A stretch of 64,000 nucleotides of DNA from Phoronis australis (Eukaryota; Phoronida; Phoronidae), in contig NMRA01000022.1 of assembly GCA_002633005.1 (NCBI GenBank), forward strand, positions 364,056-428,055, written 5' to 3'. The notes under the pieces are model-generated. The model was not told the DNA's origin and did not search any database. It saw only the letters and a program-made list of their open reading frames with translations. How positions within the stretch are numbered: position 1 is the stretch's first letter; each line of letters starts with the position of its first letter. The translations under genes and the position numbers were made by a program. This document shows positions 27,101-37,755 of the stretch, one piece after another.

Positions 27101-27244
27101 AGTAACCACACAGACGCGACACCTGGAGATCAAACCACACAGAAAGAATCATCTGGGTCAAGAACAACGGTGGACATGTCGTTTTTCGGCATTGTGTGGC
27201 TGCTCTCTCTGATTCTTAACAACGCATATGGATATTTATTTTGA
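9048..27244 (+). CDS. CAP (CRISP-like) domain protein with ShK module and putative GPI tail, nine exons
   Basis: Joined exons: 9048-9105, 18556-18653, 19415-19505, 20692-20831, 21193-21287, 22980-23071, 24273-24377, 25789-25893, 27030-27244. All junctions are GT-AG and phases match throughout, giving 332 residues. Residues 1-19 look like a signal peptide. The CAP domain (about 22-165) carries HNDYR at 33-37, CEFKH at 69-73, GHFTQ at 125-129, and a CAP2-like VCNY followed by GN at 155-163. A Cys-rich linker (about 174-226) leads to a six-cysteine ShK-type module (229-261). The tail is Ser/Thr-rich and ends in a hydrophobic stretch, as in GPI-anchor signals; a single membrane pass is the alternative. 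The family is secreted and varied (defence, reproduction, venom, lipid binding). Oddities: GQN replaces the usual GEN at 88-90, and the Trp normally after GHYTQ is absent. Substrate and role are not known. Confidence 0.85.
9915..11562. repeat. 1.65-kb tandem duplication, left copy
   Basis: The interval matches 11564-13210 along its whole length at an offset of about 1,648 bp, with scattered substitutions and small indels (by eye a few per cent). No protein-like frame was seen. The two copies meet at a single N (11563). They lie in intron 1 of the CAP gene. Confidence 0.9.
11564..13210. repeat. 1.65-kb tandem duplication, right copy
   Basis: This is the second copy of the unit starting TATTATTAAAAACATATTA and ending GTCACAACCGGT. 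Differences from the left copy are spread evenly, including a short deletion near 12187. It could be a true duplication or two alleles placed in series by the assembler. Confidence 0.9.
13230..13514 (+). repeat. diverged tandem duplication of about 135 bp
   Basis: Units at 13230-13360 and 13373-13514 share GATACTAAA at their start, AATCTTGCAATA in the middle and ATCATTCGACCCTCAAAGTC near the end. The second unit has a small insertion (ACTATTAAATATTA). The array directly follows the 1.65-kb duplication. Confidence 0.8.
13515..17467. other. CAP gene intron 1, no recognised element
   Basis: This is intronic sequence without a convincing exon. One short frame at 16143-16316 has a signal-peptide-like start and is described under findings. 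No transposon ends were seen in the rest. Confidence 0.4.
17468..17712. mobile_element. GC-capped MITE, copy 1
   Basis: The ends are inverted: CATGCGCGCACC at 17468 and GGTGCGCGCATG ending at 17712, extended outward by imperfect pairing. The interior includes CCACTTCGCCAAATGG and matches copy 2 at 22081-22318 and a damaged copy near 50868-51060. It lies in intron 1 of the CAP gene. There is no coding capacity. Confidence 0.75.
18556..18653 (+). CDS. CAP gene exon 2
   Basis: The acceptor TTTTCAG precedes 18556 and the donor GTGAGT follows 18653. The exon encodes residues 20-52 and contains the CAP signature HNDYR. Entry phase is 1 and exit phase 0. Confidence 0.85.
19415..19505 (+). CDS. CAP gene exon 3
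   Basis: The acceptor is CTTTCAG and the donor GTAACA. Residues 53-83 begin YWDDE and include VYAEKCEFKH, the CAP helix with its conserved Cys and His. Exit phase is 1. Confidence 0.85.
19648..20100. mobile_element. hAT-like MITE, copy 1, with 8-bp target duplication
   Basis: The element is bounded by the direct repeat TCAAATGC (19640-19647 and 20101-20108). It has imperfect inverted ends of about 45-50 bp that contain CTCGCTGGTTCCCTG and ACACGCAGGTA. An 8-bp duplication is typical of hAT-superfamily insertions. A longer relative lies at 44398-45004. It lies in intron 3 of the CAP gene and is non-autonomous. Confidence 0.8.
20692..20831 (+). CDS. CAP gene exon 4
   Basis: The acceptor is ATTACAG and the donor GTAATT. 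Residues 83-129 include GLGQNLAAG, WYDEIKDF and end in GHFTQ, the first half of the CAP1 signature. Entry phase is 1 and exit phase 0. Confidence 0.9.
21193..21287 (+). CDS. CAP gene exon 5
   Basis: The acceptor is CTTACAG and the donor GTGAGT. Residues 130-161 include IGCGYAEC and LYVCNYGTP, the CAP2 region with its disulfide cysteines. The position that usually carries Trp after GHYTQ is Ala here. Exit phase is 2. Confidence 0.9.
22081..22318. mobile_element. GC-capped MITE, copy 2
   Basis: CATGCGCGCACCCAG at 22081 is mirrored by CTGGGTGCGCGCATG ending at 22318, a 15-bp perfect inverted repeat. The interior matches 17468-17712, including CACTTCGCCAAATGG. It lies in intron 5 of the CAP gene. 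Confidence 0.85.
22980..23071 (+). CDS. CAP gene exon 6 (end of CAP domain, start of Cys-rich linker)
   Basis: The acceptor is CTCTGCAG and the donor GTGAGT. It completes Pro161, then GN of CAP2, and encodes ACEDCPTSC and NNLC, like the hinge region after the CAP domain in CRISP-type proteins. Entry phase is 2 and exit phase 1. Confidence 0.85.
24273..24377 (+). CDS. CAP gene exon 7 (Cys-rich, EGF-like linker)
   Basis: The acceptor is TTTTGCAG and the donor GTAAGT. Residues 192-227 hold six cysteines in DCKGKVCLNYGTLD, ACTCTC and GDIC. The pattern resembles a short EGF-like or CRISP hinge repeat; a definite domain call is not possible by eye. Entry and exit phases are both 1, as for modules that shuffle. 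Confidence 0.8.
25789..25893 (+). CDS. CAP gene exon 8 (ShK-type six-cysteine module)
   Basis: The acceptor is TTTTTCAG and the donor GTAAGT. Six cysteines lie in DCSKGPDSC, DCKTY, FQCP and NTCSHC, the spacing of the ShK (ShKT) fold. The module is a clean phase 1-1 exon. ShK modules occur in many secreted animal proteins, including non-toxic ones, so no toxin role is implied. Confidence 0.85.
27030..27244 (+). CDS. CAP gene exon 9 (Ser/Thr stalk and hydrophobic C-terminus)
   Basis: The acceptor is CTTGTCAG at 27029, with stop TGA at 27242-27244. The exon encodes a low-complexity stalk rich in Ser, Thr and Gly with one NHT sequon, then FFGIVWLLSLIL close to the C-terminus without a basic stop-transfer end. 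That is the layout of a GPI-anchor signal; the omega site would be among the Ser/Gly residues before it. Confidence 0.75.
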
Positions 27245-28860
27245 AACACCAGGTGCCCATTGAAGTTGGCGTCCACAGGAACAATGAGAGCGTCTAAACG
27301 ATAGATTTTCTCACATCTATGAGCTAAATACAGAATTAGTAGAAACGGTCTGTACTTTCAGGAAATTGGCCAATCATAACGCGTTTTCTTTGCAAAGTCT
27401 CTCGATCTTCGATATCGCATCTCTGTTTCGGTCACATAGTTTACGACACCGGCGTTTCGCCAGCACGGTCGGCCATCTTGTTTTTTTAAATGCGGCACTG
27501 TGTATCGAGCCCGAATAATCGTTTTAAAAACGTCTCTGCTTGTTTTTCCATGTTGAGTTAGGACTGTCAAAACGATTGCATTTTCTTTAGTGGTGATGCT
27601 GGTTATGCCGAAGAAAGTTTTTTTTGTGAAATTTTGTTCTTGGTTCGAAATGATTTAAGAAGTGTTCAAGCATCGTCGCGACGGCGATCCGAATGTAAGA
27701 AAACCTCTGTTGCTACGAAATTTAAAACTTTTGTGTATTTTTCAGTGTTTCCCGTAATGAGTTTATGGATACAACGTAATATGAGTCAACATATTTTGTA
27801 AGCCTATTTGTCACTTACCCGTAATCGCAGATTCAGAGGACTGGCACGTTTGGTGTCCAAATCGGATGTTTGCCACATCGCTCGCTTTTTCACTCTCATT
27901 CTCTGTTCTGTATTTAGCTCATTGGTCACATCTGCATGTTTAGGCAGGTATTTCCTAGCAGTTCATTGGAGGTGTGGAATTTAGTATCAAACATGTCACA
28001 CTCGAATTGCACATCAACTATTAATCTGACCACGTCAAAATTACGGTCGTTTGAAGACATATATCTGCTGAAATAATACTGCGCATTTAAAAGCATGGAA
28101 ATCAATCCCTTGAAAAGAACTTATTCACTCTAAAATTTGAAGGTTTACACTGCGGAAATCTTGTGAACTAAGGCAACGTATTGGCTCATTGGCTGGCATT
28201 AGGCCGGGTCACTGCTAATTATAATATGATGTCATTAGATCAAAACATATGAGCAGATGGCAGGCGTCTTAATTCGTTGTAGCTCAGAGCTGAAACGTCC
28301 ATCGATTTTATCCCTGATTACGGGAAATGAAGAAATTCCTAGTATGGGGGCAAAACACTTGTTGAGTGTCACTAGTGCTGGTACAAATAAAATCAATTTC
28401 CCCAGGGGGCATTTCTGGAACCGTGAAGATCTTACGTGGTTATATTTGATCTCTTTTTACCTTTCTATAACAATAGTGTTGACAAACACGTGAGGTGTGA
28501 CAATATCCAATCGGAGATGATCAGTCTCTATGCAAAGTACCGACTGTGTTAGAGTTTGGTTGTGAGTTGACCCAAGAGAACTACATTCGTTTTGATTCTT
28601 GACAGACAACTAGGCTAGAAATAATTCTACTCAATACAAATAAACCATCAGCATTGGGGAAAACATACACTCATCAAAAGTAGTTTTTCATAATAGAGTG
28701 TACCATAGAGGACGTTTCTTTTCGGAAAAGACCCTTCTACAGTGCACGAGTTTAGTTAGACAACAGGCGTTTAAAAGCGGAACTTGCACGTTAATTCCCT
28801 GTCCCAATGGTTGCTTGGTCAAATTAGTTAGAAACATGACATAGAGCGACGATGTTCAAA
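27245..28860. other. 3' flank of the CAP gene
   Basis: This covers the presumed 3' UTR and intergenic DNA. No clear AATAAA was found close behind the stop. No other gene or element was recognised. Confidence 0.35.
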
Positions 28861-28967
28861 ATTGCAAAATGTTTTTAAGAACGAGTTTTGTGTCGAAAAT
28901 GATCAGGAGTAAATCGCTCAAACGTGTCCAGTAAGTAACGTGACATGGTGTTGGGAAATAACACTGA
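28861..28967 (+). repeat. dispersed repeat, copy 2
   Basis: It matches 1795-1905 in the same orientation; see that entry. It lies about 180 bp left of the TA-flanked element at 29145. Confidence 0.5.
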
Positions 28968-29407
28968 ATGCTGCGGGCTATGGGAGCCAAAAATCTACGT
29001 CATTGGTGCAAAGGTCACCTATTTGCAGAAGTTTTGTTTTCACATTTACAAGTTGTCAATGAATACAACTGCACTTTGTTTAGCAAAGGTGATGTTCAAA
29101 TAGCATAGGCGTTTAGTTCTTGCTATACATTAGCATAGTTATTACGGTAAAGTCGCGTGATTTTCGGACACTGAAAATTAATTCCAATAGAAAAAATTCA
29201 TTCTTGGACGAATCTCGCGAAATATCATTTTGTGGTGTCCGAATTTGGCGGACCTCCAAATTTGGGTTTCCGCTAGTGTCCGAATTTCGTGGGTGTACAT
29301 TATTTCGATGAGCGGTCGTAGTATCAACAATGCTGGCTCGGTCATTTGATAGCAGTATAATTGCAGGTAAATGAGACTCAAATGGTCTGAGCGATTAATT
29401 TTTGAAA

Positions 29408-29845
29408 ATCTGGCTTTCCCAATAAGAAATGTGCGCCGTCGACGCACAAAGACCGTTCCCAACAAGTGTTGGTTCTTCTTTTCAAAGATGTGCTTTCTCA
29501 ATATGAAATATTCGGCTTGCATTGCCGATGCTCAAAAACCGTTCTCCGCAAGTGACGGAATCTTTTCAAAACTGCGCTATCCCACTTGAAATATCGGGCT
29601 GCGTTGCGAAGAGTCTTCCTGGTGACAAATATGGGCTTTTCAATGAGTGGGTCTGGTTTGCGTTGTTGACGCACATGAAACGTTAGACAACCGATTCTCT
29701 TTTGTAAAAATGCGTTTTCTCAATAAAAAAAATGTCGAGTTTGCGCTGTGAACGCATGGTTTCCCAATAAAATGCTGGAATTGCGTATTCGGCGCACAAA
29801 GAGGGTTCCCGACCATCAAAACATGCGCTTTCTCAATTTTAACGA
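29408..29845 (+). repeat. decayed tandem array of 50-85-bp units
   Basis: About seven degenerate units recur, each with a CTTTCTCAATA-like start, then a TTGCG--GACGCACAAA-like core and a CCGTTCCC-like stretch. Unit length drifts through deletions. The array lies near the left end of the 4.3-kb TA-flanked element. Confidence 0.55.
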
Positions 29846-30649
29846 ATTTTGCATTAAACGTAACAGTAATGGATGTGGGAACGAGTTCAATGAAGAAAGT
29901 GACGAACAATGACAAGAACATAGCATATATTTATGTTTGTTAAACGTATCCATGCATTGTCTGCTGGTTACAAACCGAAACGCAAGTTAACTCTGACACA
30001 TTTATTTCCATATTAACTGAAAGCTCAGTTTCAACATGAAAACTTCGATTGAACAATTACCCAAAATAGATAACAAAGACAATCATGATAATAAAACGAG
30101 TAGTTTCTCATCGACTTGTGATCCCCATTTGTCGTCCTGGTAGTCGTCTGAATTGTTGAAGAAGCGCTGTCGTTCTACATGTTTAGGCCTACTGCGGCAA
30201 ACGATGGGAATGCGTCGACTAGTACAGTGCTGCGCGGCTGAAGACACGATTAACTAACATATTGTATATATAAGGGCGTTGTCTAGAAAGCAAATGCAAT
30301 TTCAAATGCTACCAACATCAAATTCACCCAACCGTTTTTTTTACAATTAAAACCTTTCTCATCCACAGCCTTTGAAACGCCCGATGTTAACTCAGTGATA
30401 CACTGGCGGGTCTTCATGCAACTGAGGTGACCTAACACATCTGGGTTCGCTTACGTTTTTAACCACAGTGAAAACTCTGACTTGTGAAATCTTTTTGTGG
30501 ATGAAATGAAACTGATAATCGTTAACATTTTCTGGTAATCTGCGTGGAAGATAACAGGGCCGTTTCTTCTGGTCGTCACCAGTTTAGCGCCGTCCACGGT
30601 CGTCACCAATTTCGCGCAGCTCAGTCTCCGTCAGTCACTACTAATTTAC

Positions 30650-30671
30650 GCCGCCACCCCCCCCCCCCCGC
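30650..30671 (+). repeat. poly-C run and nearby short repeats
   Basis: A homopolymer C tract follows three loosely related copies of CGTCACCAGTTTAGCGCC (about 30573-30645). The region is low complexity and likely hard to sequence. Confidence 0.6.
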
Positions 30672-33467
30672 CTCCTGTTGCACACCAATGTCGATTTTGC
30701 GCCACTAATTCTAAGGGAGTCTACTAGGTGCAACCCCCTGCCAAGACCGTTGTTGCGCACGTTGATACAATAGGATACTGGGCAGATCACGACTGTTAGA
30801 AGAATCGACTAGTGACGACCTGAAAAGAAAAACGAAAGCACTCAATTTGGGACAGGTGAACTCATGAAGGACGTAAACCAGGCAATTCAAGTACCATTCT
30901 ACTATTTATATACTTAATTTTCTTTCTTAATGTATATTTAACCAATTACAATTCATCTATGTCGACCGTTTTCATTTCATTTCGTCATATATTTGCTACA
31001 GTTACGGAAAATAGTTCTTCCCACAGGTCTCTGCTGATGGACATTACACACTTCTGCTAACATTTAAAGTATGAACAGTCGCGAGTTTACTGAAGTCTCA
31101 TTATAAGTACAGAAATGTTGTTGAAGAATAACAGTGACTATCTGAAGACAGGAATACATAACAAAATAAAATATGGAAACACCAAACAAAAATCAAAACA
31201 ACACTTACCTGTTGCAATAACGCCTTAAATGCGAACGTACTGACCGACTTGCATGAACGGAATGTTAGTTGAACATGTTAGTAGAACAAAACTGTCTCAA
31301 TGAAATTTTCATGGTTGACAGGTTTAAGAAGATCCACCGTAGATTTCCGTATATAAGTCCAGGAGAATATATGGCCAATTTGCGTATCTTAAATTTTTCC
31401 CTAAAATATACCTGGGATGCATATCTGAGAATAAAAATGCATGCTTGAAATCTAAAAATAATGCTATTCCCACTAGGATATAATTAGGGTGAGCTACAGT
31501 ATTTATACTGTGTTCGTGTATTCGGCATTGCTGAGTATAGGCCCTGGTGTATTTTTACATAAGACGTTTGGTTTCCCCAACTTATATACGGAAATCGCTA
31601 GTAATACTTCCCAAAATTATTTACCCTTGCTGCAAGTAAGGCATCACCTCGGGTAAAAATAGAACAATAATAATTAGCAATGTAACAGTCAACACAATTA
31701 AACACACTTACAGCTGAAATGCCTCTAAAACTATATTAAGTAATACAAAAAACATGGTCTGTAGTTTAAGATCACGTTTCTTTTTTGTCTCAAAACTATC
31801 AACTGAAGGCGGTAACATAGACATGAAGACAAGGTCCTGTGGAAAGTAGATATGGAACTCCGGTCGGAAACACCTATCAGGTTCCAGGCCCGTTGCATCG
31901 GACTCCAGGTCCTGTATTCTTGTTAGCCTACCCCTAGGACCACAAGAAGCAACGACTACCAAATCTGATTCAACTGACTTGTCATTTTTCGAAATGATTG
32001 GTGGAGGATTTTCTTAGTCGCCGCAGACAGAGAGTGCCACAGGGTCCCGGTGTCCTTGTCGGGATTCATCTTAATCTCGGGACACCATGGAGTTCAGGGT
32101 GTTGTACCTCAGACGGTACAGCTAGGATGTGAATTAACAAGACCACAAGTACACAGACCAGTGGATGAGCAAGCAAAATTGGGTCGCCGCAAGTTAAATC
32201 TTTTTAGGTTTACATCTGGGGTTAAGCTCGTAACGCTAGAACTTCGCTAAAAAGCACGAATTCATGAAATTACGTGATGTATTGTGTTTTTTAATTGAAA
32301 GCGTGATTTTGGCTAGATTTTTGTATTTCCCAAGACAGCTACTGAACTCTACCCTAGTCTGCGATCGGGGGCGCAAGGGTGAGAATCTCACGAACACGCT
32401 AGACTTAAGACGTCGAGACGTATGGTGAGGCATTGCAAACGAAGCACACGATCACACTATCTTCTTTAGCGAGATTCTTGCATCTGCGATGCTTATCAGA
32501 GAGCAACAGACAATTTGTAAGGGTAGTGAAACGTGGTTACGTGGATGTACATTAGTTTTTGATATGTGTTATAGCACACCGGCACTTACACAACATAGGA
32601 CAGGGATGCAATGTCTCTGTAACAATTGCGTGTGCGCCGCGCCCCTTTCTGAGTGCTGGGCCTTGCGCTATGTTTGATTTTTAACCAGTTTTACTTTGGC
32701 TCCGTCTCATTCGGCTGCTGCTGTTCACTATCTACACTACTTTGAACGCGCGATATCCTACGGACATACTTAGCTGTGACCTATTGTGTATGGGGGCCTA
32801 AACAAAAAATATTTCTCATCACGTCAAGAATAAAATCCAGACACGTCGTCGGGAGATTTTAGCCACTAACAAGGGCATTTGCAAAGGCCAGGACGTTTTA
32901 AAAATAAAAACGCTTCGTAAACACGCAAGTTGAGGCGTGCAAGTTCAATGTCACAGTCGGAAGTTGAACAACACGGTCTAATTAAACCAGAGCACATGTT
33001 ACGCTACAACGAAAAACTGCAGCCTTCCGTGTATTTCCCATTTGTATTTTCATCAGAAATTTTCGTCATGCGAGACTCGGTGACTTTTTTCATAGCTAAA
33101 GCGCCAAACTCAAGCTAAACGCAAGACAATCGAGTAACGGTCATGACATCGTCAAGACAAGGTAAAAATTACAAAGCCCGTTACCCCAATTCTCAGATTC
33201 AAGCCTTATCGAGTAGTAATCATCCGTTGAACGCTTTAGTGACACGGGAGTTGCGTCGATCCTAAATTAGCGTTTCTAAAATTTTCCTTGTCCGAAAGTC
33301 GCGGGACAAAAATCCGACGTTTATGACATTGTCCGAAATTCGAGGATCATTGAAAAACAGTTTTTTGACCTTGTACGAATTTCGTGGACCATGAAAAACT
33401 CATTTCGGAAATATTTATTCTTAGTCGAAAATGGCGGGCCGTCCGAAAATCACGCGACTTTACCGTA

Positions 33468-35365
33468 GCATGCAGACACATCTTTAAACTACAGTGAAGT
33501 TATTTTCTTATCGCTAGAGGCCAGTAGTATCCAGTCAACACGTTGCTACTTCAAAGTCTGTCATTGGCCCGGCTACGTAGAGGGACGCGTTATGGAGTAA
33601 TGACAACTTTCTTGAGACAGGACTCGAAAATTTACAAACCCACAAATGTGATGTATATGGAATTAATATGTACGAGTGTACATATTCATTTTTCAATTGT
33701 CGAAATTTGATTAATGGAGGCATAATTAAAGGGAGGCTTACACGAAAAGCGGGAAACGCGGCGATTCCCGCTTCGACTCCTGCTGCGGCGATCACTTTAA
33801 ATTGCTTTACATTAATTAAGATATGAATCTTTATACCAAAAGCGGCAAACTGAACAGAAAAATCCGCAGCAACTACCACCTTTGGTATAATCCCCCTTAT
33901 GCACTACAAACGAAAGTTACGACAATAAAGATTGACTGTGTCACAAAGCAAGATTAATTCGATTGTTTCACACCTTGTGTTTTCACCTTTTTATTGTCAA
34001 GTTTTTGTCCACATGAACTAAAACAAACGATGCGCTGTGTAACAGTATGGAATAAGCAAGTGGCTAATTTCACCAGAAAACCATTTAGAGAGCACCGAAC
34101 CTCCGAAACGGGAGCGTGTTCTATAGAAGCAAAGCCCGTGAATGTACCAGAGACCACACTATTTTTTCGCGCGATGTCTTGCTTCTACGGAACAATCCTG
34201 GAGTGAATAGCATAGAATTAACAAAAGAAAGGGCCTGCGGTCGATTTTCATTGAAAAAATCTTTGCATTTTCCTTTCAGTTGTCAATAGTATGGTTTTTA
34301 TTTGGAAAATTGACCGTGTTTAAAATCAACCCTGTTTACTCAAACGAGGGGTCTTGTTTAAGAAATATTTTAAAGAAATTACGCGTCCTGTTTATAGGAA
34401 AAAAATAAACCTTGCTAACTATTTCAAGGCACTGGGAAACAAACAGACATCTTTCGTCCCACCGAATTGAAGTAGGTCTTTTCCAATGGTACAGGATAAT
34501 TGAATGAAAGAAACTCCAGGCGATGACATATAAAATATAATACATGCATCATATAAATCGCCTGCACGTGGTCTTCTTATGTTATGGCTTGGAGATTTGC
34601 TCGTCACAGCATGGAATATCCGAAAAATTTTCTAAAGTACTCGGGCATTTACAAGCTTTTGCAAGTTCAGAATTGAAAGGCATTTAATACTTGATGCTTT
34701 TGAGTTAAATAGGACCCTGTCCCAAGTGTGTCAAACCTCAGAAGGTCATAACTCAGAAATTGCGGATTGGATTCAATAGGAAATTTCCACGATGTTATAC
34801 TTGATGCACTGGTCTAAAACTCTATTAGGAATTATAAGTATTAGAATTATTAGCCTTCATACACAACAGATGGCATGCACGAAGACAACTAATTCATACT
34901 CCATACCAACGCGCCGATTTATAACAACTCAATCATGTTCTGCCAGGAATTGTTTTTGAAAAGTTCCACTTTTGCTTGAAAGGCTATCGAAAAAGGAATT
35001 TCAGGATTGATGTGAAAATCTAAGCCAGTCGTGCTCTTGGCAGAAGAAACACACCTGCCAGTTTTCATGTAGTAGTTCAAAGTGGCATGTGCTTTAAACT
35101 ATTAATTCAGAATTTAAACCCAAAAAGCCTATAGGAGTCAAAAGTAAACCGATTACATATTAGTAGTATACAAAAACCTCTTCTTTTATGCTTCCTGAAT
35201 AAAAACAGGAAGTTCTCTGAACAAATTAATCATTAAAAAAGCTTATTTACATCGAAAAGAAATAAAAAATATGGAATGCAAGTTCCTGGCTTCATTATAA
35301 ATATATTTGTTTACGTAATTTGTGATACATGTATAGAGTACAGTGACAGCATTAACACAAAAGGT
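33468..35365. other. no recognised gene or element
   Basis: The stretch is AT-rich. Short open frames here have no protein-like features. Confidence 0.35.
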
Positions 35366-35694
35366 GGCACTGAACAATTAGAATGCGGCCGCGGCCATTT
35401 GCACTCCCAAAATATCAAAATCTAGAGGTAGGCCAAGCTTGGGGGCATTTTTTGTTAGGTATTGTATGTAGGCCAAGTGAATGTGTATTGTGAACATGTT
35501 GAAAATGAAAAAAGGCCGTAGCTGCACTGTTCTTCAAAATGGTGGCCCCAATGGGGCTGTTCGGAGAATTCTCCTCGCGATGTCGCTGCTGTACTATTGG
35601 TGATTGAATTGCGCATGCGTCGCTGTCTGCATGTAAACAGCTGGTAAAAAGACGGATTGCTGTCAAAATACGTCCTCGCGCTAAGCCTTATTAT

Positions 35695-35853
35695 TGCTAT
35701 TTTCCCTGATGCAAGTCTTCAACAGGTGGTCACAAATTCCCAAAAGACCTAAGATTACTACATTCGTGGAGAATTGCGGTCAAAAGGGGCAACCAACTGA
35801 CAAAAAGTGTGTGGATGCCGAAGCCATATTAGGAGACTACATAATGTTACTTG
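35695..35853 (+). pseudogene. THAP-like zinc-finger exon, broken
   Basis: In the frame starting at 35695 the product has Cys at the start, a second Cys after an in-frame TGA (35707), then KSSTGGHKFPKDLRLLHSW and AVKRGN. This is the THAP pattern (C-x(2-4)-C, FPKD, conserved Trp). The frame stops at TAG 35830; a different frame stays open to a consensus donor GTAAGT at 35854. The TGA between the first two Cys and the loss of the distal C-x2-H show decay. The match is a motif match by eye. Confidence 0.45.
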
Positions 35854-36758
35854 GTAAGTTTTTAGCAGTCAAGTTTCTATCGACATCGTTCGGTGATGTT
35901 ATCCCCACCAGTTACCCCCAATGAATAACGGGTTTATTGAATGGAACTAAGTGTTTCTTTTCGGAAACCCACCCAGGACTCGGATGCTGGGTAGGCTAGC
36001 AGCACACACTCACATATTGTCCTCCAGCCGTCCAGGGGTGGGAATGCGCCCAATATAAGAGGTGTATGGTACGTGACGCTCAGAAGTCAAGGGTGACTTT
36101 TTCACAGCAGTTTCTCTTCAAAGCTATGCTATGTCCAATAAAATTCTCTAGATGAGTGAGTTTCCTTATTTTATAGCAGACCCCACCCCCAGGACTACCA
36201 GATTAGTTACCGAATTAACATGAATAAGCTATTCAGTAAACGTAACATTGCATTGCCGGAATATAAATTGACACATACTCACTGCACATTTCTAGAGGTC
36301 AACAGGAAAACGACAATTCGCAAGCGTAATCGGTTATCATTTCAGCTTTATAAAGAATAAGCGCAACTGCACTGCATGGGCTTTAAAACTGAGGAAATAT
36401 TGTGGTTTCAATAATTAGTGACAAACTTGCGTGTTGTTGAAAAATGTATTCGATCATCAAAGTTTACATTAACGAGCTTTCTACTGACAATAAGACAATC
36501 GATGCTGTCACTGAATGCCATTTCCCCATAATGTGTACCAAATAGAAAAGTTTTTACCATTAGTATAAAGCCTTTCTTCTGAAAGGAAAAGTTAACGTAA
36601 CTCAGTGAGAAAGGACAGGTATTTATACCAGATGCTTTTAGTTTTCATTTCATAGGGATCTACTTTCAATGACCTATAGAAACGCTTGTAAAAAAGGTCC
36701 AGTTTCGGTACGTGGCTTTCTTTCATGTAACCTCATTCAGCCTCAATAACATCCACAA

Positions 36759-37755
36759 TTAGATCCCTGAAGGTAAACACAACAGCATATCACTTGACTC
36801 GTTTTGTGCCCAAAATCTGCGGACACTGAACTAGACCAGAGTGTCACTAGATCTTCTTTAGCTTCAATCCCTCATATTTCTTCCAGGAAAGGAAATAAGC
36901 TATTGTCCACACATGACTTATTGCCTATGAAAGGGCATCCTTACCAACGAGGCTGACGTGTGTAGCAGTCAGATATAGTTCCTCTTCATACACAAACAAT
37001 CCAGTGGCACGTTGTCTTATGATAACTTCGTACTGCGATTCACATTTCTCCAGGGCCACTGACTTATACATTGTGCCATGCAGCACTGCTGGTGTATGGA
37101 AATGCTGTGGGAAGAGAAAGGAGTAACAAAGCTTGTTCGTTGTCTCCGATGTAGAAAGTAGGCTTTGACAACAGACTTGCACTGGATGGGAAGATCTTGC
37201 TGGTTAGCTGCAGTCATCTGCTTAAAACCAATTTTTGTCCATTCAGAGTCGATGCAGAAGCGATGCATATCTCTGCACGGTACAAGCCCTCAAACCTAAA
37301 AACCAAAGGTCACGTGAAAACAGACATGATAGATTTCCGTTTCAAGGTGTAATAGATTTCCGGAAGACATAGGATAGGGAGTAAACAAATAGTCTAATGG
37401 ATATTTGTCACGTACCCTTTGCGATGGCATTGGGCTTGGATTGTAATCTTAACTCACTAACCAATATCGAGTTAACAGCATAAACATTTAGCATTCATTG
37501 ATGAAACTGTCTCTGATAAATCCGTTAGAAATCATTCCAAACAATAATACTGATTTGATGTACCAAAAGATCCCGAGTGCTACTTACGTCAAGTATCGTA
37601 ACACACATCACAACAAAGATTAACCCGACTGGCGACTGCCGCGAAGTCGACATCGGTGAGTACCTCAGTTAACAGGCATCAGTAGAATAAACATGGAATA
37701 ATCGTTAAAATAATAAACCTTACCTTTGTACAAGGTAGTGCTTATATCCTCTCAT
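36759..37755 (-). CDS. tentative spliced gene inside the nested element; small secreted-type product
   Basis: Exons read right to left: 37755-37724 (ATG, donor GTAAGG), 37663-37588 (donor GTAAGT), optional 37288-37229 (weak donor GTTTTA), 37104-36945 (strong acceptor CTTCCCACAG, donor GTAAGG), 36766-36759 (acceptor ACCTTCAG, stop TAA). Phases agree with or without the optional exon, giving 111 or 91 residues. The second exon encodes a hydrophobic run, VGLIFVVMCVTIL, like a signal anchor or signal peptide. The 160-nt exon is fully open and protein-like (HFHTPAVLHGTMYKSV, YEEELYL). No family is recognised; a hot-dog thioesterase strand pattern is a weak thought only. It could also be a pseudogene fragment captured by the transposon. 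Confidence 0.3.

Larger units (their letters stand above)
29145..33465. mobile_element. 4.3-kb TA-flanked element with perfect 25-bp inverted ends
   Basis: CGGTAAAGTCGCG opens the left end (29145-29169) and its full 25-bp complement closes the right end (33441-33465). Each end is bordered by TA (29143-29144 and 33466-33467), the duplication expected for Tc1/mariner/pogo-type insertion. Both subterminal regions repeat GTCCGAA-TTCG motifs (left near 29259 and 29278; right near 33293, 33330 and 33376), possible transposase binding sites. No transposase frame was recognised inside, so it is either non-autonomous with captured DNA or a badly decayed autonomous copy. Confidence 0.75.

Noticed and set aside
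36945-37268. Calling the - strand exon at 36945-37104 a thioesterase
   Set aside because: Only a vague hot-dog-like strand pattern supports it; no active-site motif is visible.
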